From Methylomonas sp. AM2-LC (GTDB lineage Bacteria; Pseudomonadota; Gammaproteobacteria; Methylococcales; Methylomonadaceae), in the NCBI RefSeq assembly GCF_039904985.1, contig NZ_CP157005.1:4049501-4113500 (forward strand): 64,000 nucleotides of DNA. The letters are read 5' to 3'. Position 1 is the stretch's first letter; every line of letters starts with the position of its first letter. The position numbers and the translations under genes are program-made. The notes under the pieces are model-generated. The model did no database searches. It worked only from the letters and a program-made list of their open reading frames with translations, and was not told where the DNA came from. This document shows positions 27,982-37,436 of the stretch, in pieces.

Positions 27982-29355
27982 TTAAGGATTATTATAGATT
28001 GGAAGTTTTGCAATACGGTTGTCGATTAAATTGATCATTTGTTTATAACTTTCACTTTCAACATTTGCATATTTTTCCTTGAAAGTAAGTTCATCCATAT
28101 GTTCGGGCAAGCCCTCAATATCCGGTAGAATAGCGGTGTAATCTTTAATGGTTGCAACTTTCTCCTGAAAGCGGCGTGCCTGTTCGGGTGAGGCCACCGC
28201 CTGTTGCCCAAAGCGGATACCGGCCCGGTCAGCACTCAAATCAATAAAACTAAAGCCACTCCCTTTTTGAGAATCACCAACTTCTTTATCAATGCCCACC
28301 TGTTGACTAAGTAGTTTTGATTCCACTGCTGTCAATAATGCCGAAGCAATAAAGTGTTGGGGTATATCATTGCGTTTATAGGCAAAAACCAAATATTCTT
28401 TGCTGTACACCAAACCTATTGGCAAATAATTACGTAATTCATTTTTGTAAATATAGCTGGCAACAGCAATAATGATGGTTCTATTCTCCTGAATGGCTGT
28501 TTCTTCAGTTGATCGATGTAATGCTGATAAAAATAATGGCTGAATGATTTCACTCAATGATAATCGCCATTCTGGATTATGCTGACTGACGATCTCATTT
28601 ATTTGCTGTTGATATAAATGCAAATTTGGATACTCTTTATGCTTTTGGATAGCCAGCTGTTTTGCTGCATCGACTATCTTACCCAGATAACTAATCTCAA
28701 CAGTTTGCGGTGTAATACGCACGTCCCTGACGTATTGATGCATTTCTAGCCAATATTTGTTTAAAGCCGTATGTTGTATAACAAAAGGTATCAAAATATT
28801 GGCTGCGGGATCGGGGATGGATATTTCACCAATTTTGAAGGATTTAATACGAATAGTATCTTGCTTTTGTTGCAGGCAAAAATGAATATCAAGATAGCGA
28901 CCCCAGAGATTTTCCGGCACAAAAATAGCAATCTGCAAACAAATTTTATCCGGCAATATGCTTATTTCACTGGTATTTTCGACAAAATGATCCAGTAAGT
29001 AACTCACAGCAATATTCAAGTCTTTTTGATTCAGACTAAGCGTTTTAATACTTTCACGCTGTTCTGGCTCGACATGCAGCAGCTGTTTTGCACGCTGAAT
29101 ATCTTCACGATTCAACCCTTGAAAAACAATAATTTGCGGTGAGTTATCCAGTGCAAAACATAAGAATATGGACAATAATACAGTTACACATAACCCGCTA
29201 TAAAGAAACAGCCGCAAAGGTTTACCGTATTGAGGATGCGTGATAGAACACCCCCATTGCAAACGCAGTTTACTAATGCTCTGGCAAACATTATGTATAT
29301 TTTCTTTTAAAAAAACACCCAACCTGTTGATGCTATTTATTAAAAATATCAGCAT
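27982..29355 (-). CDS. membrane-anchored protein of unknown function
   Basis: 457 residues that I do not recognise. A cytoplasmic N terminus of about 45 residues is followed by one hydrophobic helix (about 49-70, LFLYSGLCVTVLLSIFLCFA), then about 385 mainly polar residues presumably in the periplasm, including GSGFSFIDLSADRAGIRFGQ, which reads like a compact conserved core. Its start overlaps the ppx stop by 7 bases, so it is probably cotranslated with the exopolyphosphatase. A tail-to-tail arrangement with kdpE follows. A role linked to polyphosphate is suggested only by the overlap. Confidence 0.7.
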   Translation of the reverse strand: MLIFLINSINRLGVFLKENIHNVCQSISKLRLQWGCSITHPQYGKPLRLFLYSGLCVTVLLSIFLCFALDNSPQIIVFQGLNREDIQRAKQLLHVEPEQRESIKTLSLNQKDLNIAVSYLLDHFVENTSEISILPDKICLQIAIFVPENLWGRYLDIHFCLQQKQDTIRIKSFKIGEISIPDPAANILIPFVIQHTALNKYWLEMHQYVRDVRITPQTVEISYLGKIVDAAKQLAIQKHKEYPNLHLYQQQINEIVSQHNPEWRLSLSEIIQPLFLSALHRSTEETAIQENRTIIIAVASYIYKNELRNYLPIGLVYSKEYLVFAYKRNDIPQHFIASALLTAVESKLLSQQVGIDKEVGDSQKGSGFSFIDLSADRAGIRFGQQAVASPEQARRFQEKVATIKDYTAILPDIEGLPEHMDELTFKEKYANVESESYKQMINLIDNRIAKLPIYNNP

Positions 29356-30872
29356 TGCTCAAAAATCAAATTAAATTTCGCATCCTTCAGGTAATATTTC
29401 TCCTGTTCCAGATCAGCTTGAGTGAGGGGCGATTGTTCCAGCCATTGTTCAGGAAATTTCAAACGGATGGTATTGTCTTCGATTTCCAGACTAAAATCAG
29501 GTCGTGGATTGTGTCGATTCCGGTGTAACAAAGCAGCCAACCTAAAAATAACCGCCATCAAGGGCGCATCCTGTGGCCAAGGTGGCGGCAGATCAGCAAA
29601 ATGCTCTAGCATAATTTTTTTACGCTGGCGGCGTACCAGTTTGGAGAGTAACAATTGATCTTGCCGAGAAAACCCAGCTAAATCACCGTTTTCTATAATG
29701 TAGGCACTATGTTTGTGAAAATGGCTGTGAGCAATTTCAAACCCAATCTCATGTAAATCAGCCGCCCATTCCAAAAACTGAAGACTGATTGCATTATCTT
29801 GAAAACAAGCGCTATCTTGCAGCTGTGCAAGCATGTAGCGTATGGTTTCTTTAATTTTCTCAGCGTGGTTCTGATCACTATGGTATCGCTTTGCAATCAT
29901 TTTACTGGTTTCTGAACGTATATCGTGATTATAAATACGACCAACCAGATCATAGATTAAACCTTCGCGCAAAGCGCCATCGGAAACAGTCATTTGTTCA
30001 ATATTCAAGGTTTTAAATGTAGCATAGACAATAGTCACCGCACCGATAAACACGGGCCGACGCTCAATACTGAGTGCTGGAAACAAAAGTTGATCGTAAT
30101 GCGTTAGTTTCAGTAAGTGTGCAACTAACTGTTCCAAGCCCTCCATAGTAATGCCGTTATCACTCCAACCTGAGGTTTGCAAAACATTGCTTATAGTTTT
30201 CAAACTCCCTGATGCACCGATAGCTTCATCCCAATGACTACGATAAAATTTTCGTTGAAAGGGTTCGAGTTGCTGCTCAACAAACAAGCTGGCTTTTTTG
30301 AACGCTTTTTTAGAAATTTTGCCACGCTTAAAAAAATTCTGACTGACGGTTACGCAGCCCATATTCAGACTTTCTTTGGTATGCGCAACATCTTGCTGCC
30401 CGATAATATACTCAGTACTGCTGCCGCCAATATCCATTACAAAACGGTTATTACTAACTGTACTGGCCAAACTGTGTGCAACACCCTGATATATCAAACG
30501 GGCTTCTTCAATACCGGAGATAATATGAATTGGATGCCCAAGCGCTTTTTCGGCTTTATTAATAAATTGTAACGAATTTTTTGCCACTCGTAGCGTGTTG
30601 GTACCGACAATACTAACGCTGTGGGGAGGGAAATTGCTAATCCTCTGCCCGAACCGTTCCAAACAGGCCAACGCTCTTTCTTGAGTAATCTGATCAAGAT
30701 TACGATTATGATCAAGCCCAGCAGCTAAACGCACCATTTCTTTTAAACGATCTATTACCTGTAGTTTGCCATCTTTCAAACTACAAATAATCATATGGAA
30801 GCTATTAGAACCTAAATCTACAGCAGCTACGCTGAGCGGTATTTGTTGGGGCACAATGGATGTCCTGTTCAA
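29349..30872 (-). CDS. ppx: exopolyphosphatase
   Basis: Removes terminal phosphates from polyphosphate (or hydrolyses pppGpp in the GppA branch). 507 residues with the ASKHA phosphate-1 motif VDLGSNSFHM, catalytic Glu in SGIEEARLIYQG, DIGGSSTE, and a C-terminal HD-like region with DLHEIGFEIAHSHFHKHS, as in long Ppx proteins. No ppk is adjacent. The overlapping downstream gene is an unknown membrane protein. Confidence 0.92.
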   Translation of the reverse strand: MNRTSIVPQQIPLSVAAVDLGSNSFHMIICSLKDGKLQVIDRLKEMVRLAAGLDHNRNLDQITQERALACLERFGQRISNFPPHSVSIVGTNTLRVAKNSLQFINKAEKALGHPIHIISGIEEARLIYQGVAHSLASTVSNNRFVMDIGGSSTEYIIGQQDVAHTKESLNMGCVTVSQNFFKRGKISKKAFKKASLFVEQQLEPFQRKFYRSHWDEAIGASGSLKTISNVLQTSGWSDNGITMEGLEQLVAHLLKLTHYDQLLFPALSIERRPVFIGAVTIVYATFKTLNIEQMTVSDGALREGLIYDLVGRIYNHDIRSETSKMIAKRYHSDQNHAEKIKETIRYMLAQLQDSACFQDNAISLQFLEWAADLHEIGFEIAHSHFHKHSAYIIENGDLAGFSRQDQLLLSKLVRRQRKKIMLEHFADLPPPWPQDAPLMAVIFRLAALLHRNRHNPRPDFSLEIEDNTIRLKFPEQWLEQSPLTQADLEQEKYYLKDAKFNLIFEQC

Positions 30873-30962
30873 TCTCTGGATAAATTGGAAATTCTGTTAG
30901 AATCTCATACTTTTGCAGAATACATGTTCTGACTTACCTATTGTTTCATTATAGCCTAGAGA

Positions 30963-31868
30963 ATGAATGCCTTAACTATCAAACAGCTTAAAAAAACCTA
31001 TAATAACGGCTTTGTGGCCCTAAAAGGGGTCGATCTCGAAATAGAACAAGGTGATTTTTTTGCCTTACTAGGCCCCAACGGCGCAGGTAAATCAACACTT
31101 ATCGGCATTATTAGTTCACTGGTCACCAAAAGCAGTGGCAGTGTGTCTGTATTTGGATATGATCTAGATCAAAATACCAACCAAGCAAAAACCTGTATAG
31201 GCTTGGTTCCACAGGAAATCAATTTTAACCAGTTTGAAACTGTGGAAAATGTAGTCATCAATCAGGCTGGTTTTTACGGCATTCCCAAAAAACTTGCCAA
31301 GCAACGTACCGAAAAGTGTTTGCGGCAAATGGATTTATGGGATAAACGTGATACCGTCTCCAGACGCTTATCCGGCGGTATGAAACGACGTCTAATGATT
31401 GCCAGAGCCATGGTCCATTCACCACAGTTATTAATTCTGGACGAGCCTACTGCTGGTGTAGATATTGAAATACGCCGAGCCATGTGGCAGATGATGCAGG
31501 ATGTCAATGCAGAAGGCACCACCATTATACTGACCACACACTACCTGGAAGAAGCCGAAAGTCTATGCAGGCACATTGCTATTATTGATGATGGACGCAT
31601 TATAAAAAACGCACCCATGAGTGACTTTTTAAATACCATCAATATTGAACATTTTGTACTGGATACGGTGCAACCACTAAACAGCGCCCCTCATATTGAC
31701 GGATATCAAATCGAACTGGCAGGCAGTCACTTGTTGAATGTTGCGGTCCCCAAAAATCTGGGGTTGAACCAATTATTCGTACAGCTTACACAACTTGGCA
31801 TTAGCATTTCCAGCTTGAAAAACAAATCAAACCGCCTCGAACAACTATTTATCGACTTGGTACAATGA
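30963..31868 (+). CDS. ABC transporter ATP-binding protein, YadG type
   Basis: 301 residues: Walker A GPNGAGKSTL, Q-loop GLVPQEINF, signature RRLSGGMKRR, Walker B LLILDEPTAGVD and switch TTHYLEEAE. The C-terminal 80 residues resemble the regulatory tail of the CcmA/YadG group. It overlaps the permease gene by 4 bases (ATGA). In this group the substrate is usually unknown. Confidence 0.9.
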   Translation: MNALTIKQLKKTYNNGFVALKGVDLEIEQGDFFALLGPNGAGKSTLIGIISSLVTKSSGSVSVFGYDLDQNTNQAKTCIGLVPQEINFNQFETVENVVINQAGFYGIPKKLAKQRTEKCLRQMDLWDKRDTVSRRLSGGMKRRLMIARAMVHSPQLLILDEPTAGVDIEIRRAMWQMMQDVNAEGTTIILTTHYLEEAESLCRHIAIIDDGRIIKNAPMSDFLNTINIEHFVLDTVQPLNSAPHIDGYQIELAGSHLLNVAVPKNLGLNQLFVQLTQLGISISSLKNKSNRLEQLFIDLVQ

Positions 31869-32629
31869 GCAATAGCATCGCGTTTTTAACTATACTCGGC
31901 AAAGAAATTCGTCGTTTTACACGAATTTGGCCACAAACTCTATTACCACCTGCCATTACTACAGCACTGTATTTTTTAATCTTTGGCAAATTAATCGGTA
32001 ACAGGGTGGGCAGTGTGAATGGCGAATCCTATATGGATTACATTGTACCGGGCATTATATTAATGTCGGTCATCAGTCATGCTTATTCTAATGTAGTGTC
32101 TTCGTTTTACTCCACTAAATTTCAGCATCATATTGAGGAGCTTCTGGTTGCACCAGTACCAAACTGGATTATACTCAGCGGCTATGTTTGCGGCGGCATT
32201 GCCAGAGGCATTTTGGTAGGTATTGTGGTTGCAGCAATCTCTTTATTGTTTACTGAAATTAACGTCAGACACTGGGAAATTGCCTTGGCGATACTGTTAT
32301 TAACTGCCACCTTATTTTCTTTGGCTGGTTTTATTAATGCGGTATTTGCGGACAGTTTTGATGACATTTCTATCATTCCCAATTTTGTATTAACACCCTT
32401 AAGTTATCTGGGCGGTGTGTTTTATTCAGTGAATATGCTACCCGGTATCTGGCAAAAGATCGCATTGGGAAATCCAATTTTGTACATGATTAATGCTTTT
32501 CGTTATGGATTGATAGGAATAAGTGATGTCGACATTCAAATGGCTTTTATTATGACTACCAGCTGTATTACACTGCTAACGGTGCTTAGCTTATGGTTAC
32601 TCCACAAAGGTACAGGTATCAAAAATTAA
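31865..32629 (+). CDS. ABC-2 type permease, YadH type
   Basis: 254 residues with about six membrane helices and the ABC-2 hallmark region (PGIILMSVISHAYSNVVSSF, then a VLTPLSYLGGVFYSV loop). It pairs with the ATPase encoded just upstream, giving an exporter of two half-systems in the inner membrane. Substrate unknown. Confidence 0.9.
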   Translation: MSNSIAFLTILGKEIRRFTRIWPQTLLPPAITTALYFLIFGKLIGNRVGSVNGESYMDYIVPGIILMSVISHAYSNVVSSFYSTKFQHHIEELLVAPVPNWIILSGYVCGGIARGILVGIVVAAISLLFTEINVRHWEIALAILLLTATLFSLAGFINAVFADSFDDISIIPNFVLTPLSYLGGVFYSVNMLPGIWQKIALGNPILYMINAFRYGLIGISDVDIQMAFIMTTSCITLLTVLSLWLLHKGTGIKN

Positions 32630-32734
32630 CTGACCCAACAAAAGCAAATTAAAACTGCATTTTACAAGATTTATACTTGAACTTTTAACGACTGCGCTTA
32701 ATCTTATCAAGGCAAGAATCAAACGGAGAATTCA

Positions 32735-33109
32735 ATGAATTTTGCTAACTTTTTTAATTTTATAGGTAAACCATACCGCATTACTTGCGTATTGATGTGT
32801 TTACTGGGCTTCCATGCAGCAGAAGCTAAATCTGAGGCACCTAAGGCTAATCAGTCAATAAAAAGACCCGATTTAGTCTTAGATTTACAAGCGGATAATT
32901 TACTGCTCGATTCCAACATGACTGGCAATAATCTAGTCATCAACACTAATATTGATAACGCCACCGACAATCAGCAACTCATCGTTGCCAACAAGAAAAA
33001 ACAGCCGCTAAATCTCGGCTGCGGTATGGATGTATATCAAAATACGGGGCCAGACATATCCATTTCAAGCCGCTTAACGGGCGAGTGTGATCTTAAATAC
33101 CACTATTAA
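32735..33109 (+). CDS. small exported protein, unknown
   Basis: 124 residues with a signal peptide (hydrophobic ITCVLMCLLGF, cleavage near AEA-K) and a mature part of about 85 residues rich in Asn and Asp. Two Cys (in NLGCGMD and GECDLKY) could form a disulphide in the periplasm. The start is preceded by AACGGAGAA. I do not recognise a family. It ends 76 bp before the substrate-binding protein gene on the same strand, so it may belong to that import system or be its neighbour by chance. Confidence 0.65.
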   Translation: MNFANFFNFIGKPYRITCVLMCLLGFHAAEAKSEAPKANQSIKRPDLVLDLQADNLLLDSNMTGNNLVINTNIDNATDNQQLIVANKKKQPLNLGCGMDVYQNTGPDISISSRLTGECDLKYHY

Positions 33110-33185
33110 CTTCATAAACTTTCTCATACTTTCCATCACTACGTTAAAATTAACGCTTTACTTTATTCAGCGGCAAAACTGCACT

Positions 33186-34151
33186 ATGAAATTATATGTT
33201 TTGTTATTCCTCTTCGCTGCTTTAGGCTTAAATTTTAAAGTAGCAGCCTCTCCTATCGAAATTCGTCTGGGCGTCATGGCTTCCGGCACGCTAGCCTGGG
33301 AATTGGCGGCCATGAAAAATGCAGGTTTACTGGATAACGCTGATTATAGTGTGCAACCCGTTAATCTGGCTAATCAACAAGCCGGTAAAGTTGCTCTACA
33401 GGCAGGTAGCGTGGATATCATTATATCTGACTGGATCTGGGTATCCAGTATGCGCGCCGAAGGTGCTGATTATACGTTTTACCCCTACTCCAATAGTGCA
33501 GGCGGCTTATTAACGCCAGCTGGCAGCTCCATAAAAACTCTGGCTGATTTGCAGGGTAAAAAATTAGGGATAGCCGGTGGAGAGCTGGATAAAAATTGGC
33601 TATTGTTACAAGCATTAGGCCAAAAACAAGGTTTGGATCTTAACAAAACGGTCGAAAAAACCTATGCAGCACCCCCGTTACTAAATCAAGAATTCAGTGC
33701 AAAGCACCTGGATGCACTGCTTACTTATTGGCAATTTGCAGCCCGTTTGGAAACGGAAGGCAATGTGCAATTGTTAAGCGGTGAAGAGATTATTCGCCAA
33801 CTAGGAATTACTGACAGCGTTCCCAGCTTAGGCTATGTTTTTAAAGCCAGCTGGGGACAACAGAATAAATCCGCTTTACACAGTTTTTTGCGTAGCGCCA
33901 AACAAGCAAAAGAGTCACTATGTAACGATGATAATGCCTGGCAAAGCATTGCAAACCTGACCGAAACAACCACTGCTACAGCTCTGCAACAAACCCGCAG
34001 TCGTTATTGTTTAGGACTGGTAACGCAATGGGGCATCGCTAATCAGGAAGCGGCAGGCAAAATTTACCAATTATTGCACCAACTAGATACTAACAAACTC
34101 ACTGCCAAACACCCGCAACTACAAACGGGTACTTTTTGGTCTATTGATTAA
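33186..34151 (+). CDS. ABC importer substrate-binding protein, NMT1/SsuA type
   Basis: 321 residues from the chosen start MKLYVLLFLFAALGL (33186), which gives a clear signal peptide (cleavage near AAS-P); the open frame extends upstream, but that part is not signal-like. It has the periplasmic-binding fold of the nitrate/sulfonate/taurine group (IRLGVMASGTLAWELAAMKN, IIISDWIWVSSMRAEG, TLADLQGKKLGI). The stop overlaps the permease start. The solute is unknown: sulfonate, nitrate, pyrimidine precursors and others occur in this fold. Confidence 0.85.
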   Translation: MKLYVLLFLFAALGLNFKVAASPIEIRLGVMASGTLAWELAAMKNAGLLDNADYSVQPVNLANQQAGKVALQAGSVDIIISDWIWVSSMRAEGADYTFYPYSNSAGGLLTPAGSSIKTLADLQGKKLGIAGGELDKNWLLLQALGQKQGLDLNKTVEKTYAAPPLLNQEFSAKHLDALLTYWQFAARLETEGNVQLLSGEEIIRQLGITDSVPSLGYVFKASWGQQNKSALHSFLRSAKQAKESLCNDDNAWQSIANLTETTTATALQQTRSRYCLGLVTQWGIANQEAAGKIYQLLHQLDTNKLTAKHPQLQTGTFWSID

Positions 34152-34912
34152 TGCCCACAATCAGCCCTAATATCCGTCAGCAATGGCTGGCCGCTGTATC
34201 ATTATTAGTACTATTGGGCTTATGGCAACTATTAGCTTTCAGCCTGCAAAGTAATACGCTACCGAGCCCAATTAAAGTAGCCAGTGTTTTCTGGCAAGCT
34301 CTGATTTCTGGGGAGTTACCCTATCATCTCGGCGTGACACTATTGCGACTGATTATGAGTTTCAGCATTGCTATGCTGCTGGGCTGTGGCATTGGTATTG
34401 CGCTAGGCACAAATCGAAATCTGGATGCCTTTTTCGATCACTGGTTGGTTATTTTTCTCAACATACCCGCGTTGGTTACGATTATCCTGTGCTATGTTTG
34501 GTTTGGATTACAAGAATGGGCGGCGATTCTAGCGGTTGTTATTAATAAACTACCCAATGTTGTGGTGACTATCCGTGAAGGCGCCCGCAGCCTGGATAAA
34601 GATTTGCTGGAAATGGCGCAAGCCTATCGATTGAGTAAACAGAAAACTTTTGTGCATATTATTTGGCCACAATTGCACCCATTTGTGATGGCTGCAACCC
34701 GCTCAGGTTTGGCTCTAATCTGGAAAATTATTCTGGTGGTTGAATTATTAGGTCGTAGCAATGGCATGGGTTATCAATTGCATTTATTCTTTCAATTATT
34801 CGATGTTGCCAGCCTGCTCGCGTATAGCTTTGCATTTGTAGTGGTCATTCAATTAATCGAACTAATCTTGTTAAGACCACTGGACAGAAAAGACCGGAGC
34901 TGGCGACGGTGA
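34151..34912 (+). CDS. ABC importer permease, SsuC/TauC type
   Basis: 253 residues with about six membrane helices and the EAA-type coupling loop (REGARSLDKDLLEMAQAYRLSKQ). It begins with PTISPNIRQQW and overlaps both neighbours, so translation of the three importer genes is coupled. It forms the membrane channel of a SsuABC-like importer. Confidence 0.88.
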   Translation: MPTISPNIRQQWLAAVSLLVLLGLWQLLAFSLQSNTLPSPIKVASVFWQALISGELPYHLGVTLLRLIMSFSIAMLLGCGIGIALGTNRNLDAFFDHWLVIFLNIPALVTIILCYVWFGLQEWAAILAVVINKLPNVVVTIREGARSLDKDLLEMAQAYRLSKQKTFVHIIWPQLHPFVMAATRSGLALIWKIILVVELLGRSNGMGYQLHLFFQLFDVASLLAYSFAFVVVIQLIELILLRPLDRKDRSWRR

Positions 34913-35640
34913 CTAGCATAAACATCAATCTACACAATAAAACCTATCGTTCTGCACAACGCACACATACAGCCATTAGCGAGTTACAGTTCCAGGTAGC
35001 CGCCAACGAATTTGTCTGCTTGGTTGGCCCCTCTGGTTGCGGCAAAACCACGTTATTAAATATTATCGCCGGATTGGATACGCAGTATCAGGGACAAATT
35101 AATCTGGAAAACAACCTAACACAAAAAATTGGTTATGTGTTTCAAAACCCACGCTTGCTGCCCTGGCATACTGTACGCCGTAATATCGAGTTAGTTTTTC
35201 CAGACGCGCCACCCAAAGCTTTAATTGACAGTTTATTAGCTGCCATGCAAATTACTGAGGTACAAGATGTTTATCCAAACCAGCTATCACTGGGCATGCA
35301 ACGCAGGGCAGCCATTATTCGTGCATTTGCCATCAATCCTGATATATTACTGATGGACGAGCCTTTTGTATCACTGGATGCACCAACAGCCAGACAGATA
35401 CGTCAACTCCTGTATTCCTTATGGCTGCAACGTCCTCATACAGTGCTGTTTGTCAGCCATGATCTGCGTGAAGCTATTGCGCTGGCAGATCGTTTACTGT
35501 TTTTATCCGCAGCTCCTATGCAAATTATGGATAATATCCAAGTCAGTCTAAGCCGTGATGAACGTCAGGATGAGACTAAAATTGAATCTTTTCGCCAAGA
35601 CTTGCTCAATCATTACCCCGCTATTCAAGCGCTGTTATAA
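34909..35640 (+). CDS. ABC importer ATP-binding protein, SsuB/TauB type
   Basis: 243 residues: Walker A GPSGCGKTTLL, Q-loop YVFQNPRLLPW (the LLPW typical of the nitrate/sulfonate group), signature LSLGMQRRAA (the usual second Gly-Gly is LGM here), Walker B ILLMDEPFVSLD and FVSHDLREA. It overlaps the permease gene by 4 bases and is followed 10 bases later by a thioredoxin-like gene. Confidence 0.9.
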   Translation: MTSININLHNKTYRSAQRTHTAISELQFQVAANEFVCLVGPSGCGKTTLLNIIAGLDTQYQGQINLENNLTQKIGYVFQNPRLLPWHTVRRNIELVFPDAPPKALIDSLLAAMQITEVQDVYPNQLSLGMQRRAAIIRAFAINPDILLMDEPFVSLDAPTARQIRQLLYSLWLQRPHTVLFVSHDLREAIALADRLLFLSAAPMQIMDNIQVSLSRDERQDETKIESFRQDLLNHYPAIQALL

Positions 35641-35650
35641 GAGATGCCCT

Positions 35651-36133
35651 ATGCCTATAAAAATATTCTGTAGCGTATTATTATTTCTCAATTTCGGCAT
35701 GGCCTTGGCCGAAGTAGCCCCCGTTAAGCCTTTCATATCGGGGAGCTACCAAGAAATTTTGTCAGCCAATAAAGGCAAAGGTTTTATGCTGGCAATATGG
35801 TCTTTGGATTGTTCCAGCTGTATTAAAGATATGGAGCTATTAAACAGCTTACATAAAAGCCGTCCAGAACTAAAAATTATTCTAATATCCAGCGATGAAC
35901 CAAGCTCTAGTTCAGAGATTCAAACCCTGTTGAATAAGCACCAATTAGCCAATGTAGAAAACTGGGTATTTGCTGACGACAACAGTCAGAAACTGCGCTA
36001 CGAAATTGACTCCAGCTGGTATAGCGAATTACCGCGCACTTATTTCTTTTCGGCCAACCAACAACGCGACGCTGTGAGTGGAGCATTGACAGCCGAAGAC
36101 TATAAAGCACACTTGGATAAGATGAAAATTTAA
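35651..36133 (+). CDS. periplasmic thioredoxin-like protein, TlpA type
   Basis: 160 residues from ATG 35651 (MPIKIFCSVLLFLNFGMALA, a signal peptide). The thioredoxin fold has a CSSC active site in LDCSSCIKD and the later cis-Pro region in ELPRTYFFS. It is last in the importer cluster, 10 bases after the ATPase stop. It may reduce or oxidise the small two-Cys protein encoded ahead of the importer, or handle a thiol or metal substrate; this is inference from proximity. Confidence 0.8.
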   Translation: MPIKIFCSVLLFLNFGMALAEVAPVKPFISGSYQEILSANKGKGFMLAIWSLDCSSCIKDMELLNSLHKSRPELKIILISSDEPSSSSEIQTLLNKHQLANVENWVFADDNSQKLRYEIDSSWYSELPRTYFFSANQQRDAVSGALTAEDYKAHLDKMKI

Positions 36134-36240
36134 CTCTGTCCATTATTAGCTAAGTTTTAATGACATGCTAAAACAATGTCAGCAATGCCTTTCAGATTTA
36201 AACTTCAGGCACTTGGTACGCTGAAAAACGACTATTGTGC

Positions 36241-36603
36241 TTAGGGAAGGACACGATAATGTGCGCAGGCTTTTACCACTTTGCCTGCGGTGTTAAAGTA
36301 AAACACTTCGGCTGCAAAACCGCTGACGCCCTGATAGTAAATACAAATACTGTTTACGCCGATCAATGTATTTATTAATTCAAAATGCAGCCCGGGATAC
36401 AGTGTCAGGGCTTTTGCCCAATAGGCAGCAACCGCTGTTTTTCCAGACAATGTTCCTGATGCTACTCCAGTAAGTTTATTGATGATAGGAGATGTCATTT
36501 CAAAATCATCACTATAATGAGCCAATATACGATCAAGGTTATGAGCATTCCAGGCCGCGACCCATTCACTGGCAAAATAATCTGCAAAAGCTTGATCCAA
36601 CAT
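36241..36603 (-). CDS. NTF2-like fold protein
   Basis: 120 residues from MLDQAFADYF (36603). The pattern WVAAWNAHNLDRILAHYSDDFEMTSP is the classic start of SnoaL/NTF2-like proteins: an Ala-Trp-Asn-Ala-His turn, then a strand of the cone-shaped barrel. It lacks other domains. Members range from isomerases to stress proteins; the function cannot be stated. It stands alone between the importer cluster and the next gene. Confidence 0.7.
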   Translation of the reverse strand: MLDQAFADYFASEWVAAWNAHNLDRILAHYSDDFEMTSPIINKLTGVASGTLSGKTAVAAYWAKALTLYPGLHFELINTLIGVNSICIYYQGVSGFAAEVFYFNTAGKVVKACAHYRVLP

Positions 36604-36886
36604 AATGATATCTACAAAATTAAATGAGTTTTTATCTGTGTAGCACAAAAACAATTTTCAAGTTAGGCGAGTATAGACTTATTGTAAAAAATAGAGCAAA
36701 AATGCACACTGCTCACCTACTAAGGATAGAACGACACAGGTTTGAGACAACCTCAGGCTCATCAAAATTATGCTGTGCCGAGATAGTCAACTATGATACA
36801 TTATAAATTATCATAAAAACCCGCCAAATATTAGGATAAATAAGCGGATATATTTTATTTAATTCTGACTACTATTATAATAAACC

Positions 36887-37297
36887 GTGTTTATCATCAT
36901 AAAAAGAATCCCCGCGGATATTGCAATCCAAGATCTTGAGCAATTTGTTTTGCCTATTATTCAATCAGAGTTTTCGACTAAACACGGTGCATTGAAATCT
37001 TTACAAATTATAGAACTCAATGATAAAAAGGGGCATCCGGTAGAACGCTACGGGCTGATTAGAATAGCCCCTGATAGCATAGTGACACCTTTAATCAAAA
37101 GCCTGACGCATGGCACATTACACAATTCTCGCTTTGTAATTGACCAATACTTTGTCAGACACTGGCATAATGATCGTCGTGCGAACAAAACCCAGCACCT
37201 GTCTTATACCCATAATAAAAGAAAAGAAGAGCGGCGGCGCTTAGATTTGAAAAGAACAACTTTGCATGAAAAACTATTTGTTCCTCATTCAGAATAA
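36887..37297 (+). CDS. small protein with RRM-like pattern and basic tail, unknown
   Basis: 136 residues starting at GTG 36887. Not recognised. The first 95 residues alternate strands and helices as an RNA-recognition-motif fold would: strand FIIIKRIP, helix IAIQDLEQFVLPII, strand ERYGLIRIAP, helix VTPLIKSL, strand SRFVIDQYF. After it come 40 strongly basic residues (RRANKTQH, KRKEERRRLDLKR). This suggests nucleic acid binding, by inspection only. It lies 140 bp ahead of parC. Confidence 0.55.
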   Translation: MFIIIKRIPADIAIQDLEQFVLPIIQSEFSTKHGALKSLQIIELNDKKGHPVERYGLIRIAPDSIVTPLIKSLTHGTLHNSRFVIDQYFVRHWHNDRRANKTQHLSYTHNKRKEERRRLDLKRTTLHEKLFVPHSE

Positions 37298-37436
37298 CGC
37301 TATTAGCTGCCTACTGTTACACCGTTTAGTAAATTAAGTCTGTTTTTTGCTGAGAAATAGCCTCCGCTTATGGTATTTTAGCGCAAATTAAATGCGTTGC
37401 AGTGGCAACATCACAAATAGGATTAATTGCAAAACC

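Noticed and set aside
36624..36806. 60-codon frame on the plus strand before the RRM-like gene
   Set aside because: Antisense to the 5' end of the NTF2-like gene region, no ribosome site and no family; treated as noise.
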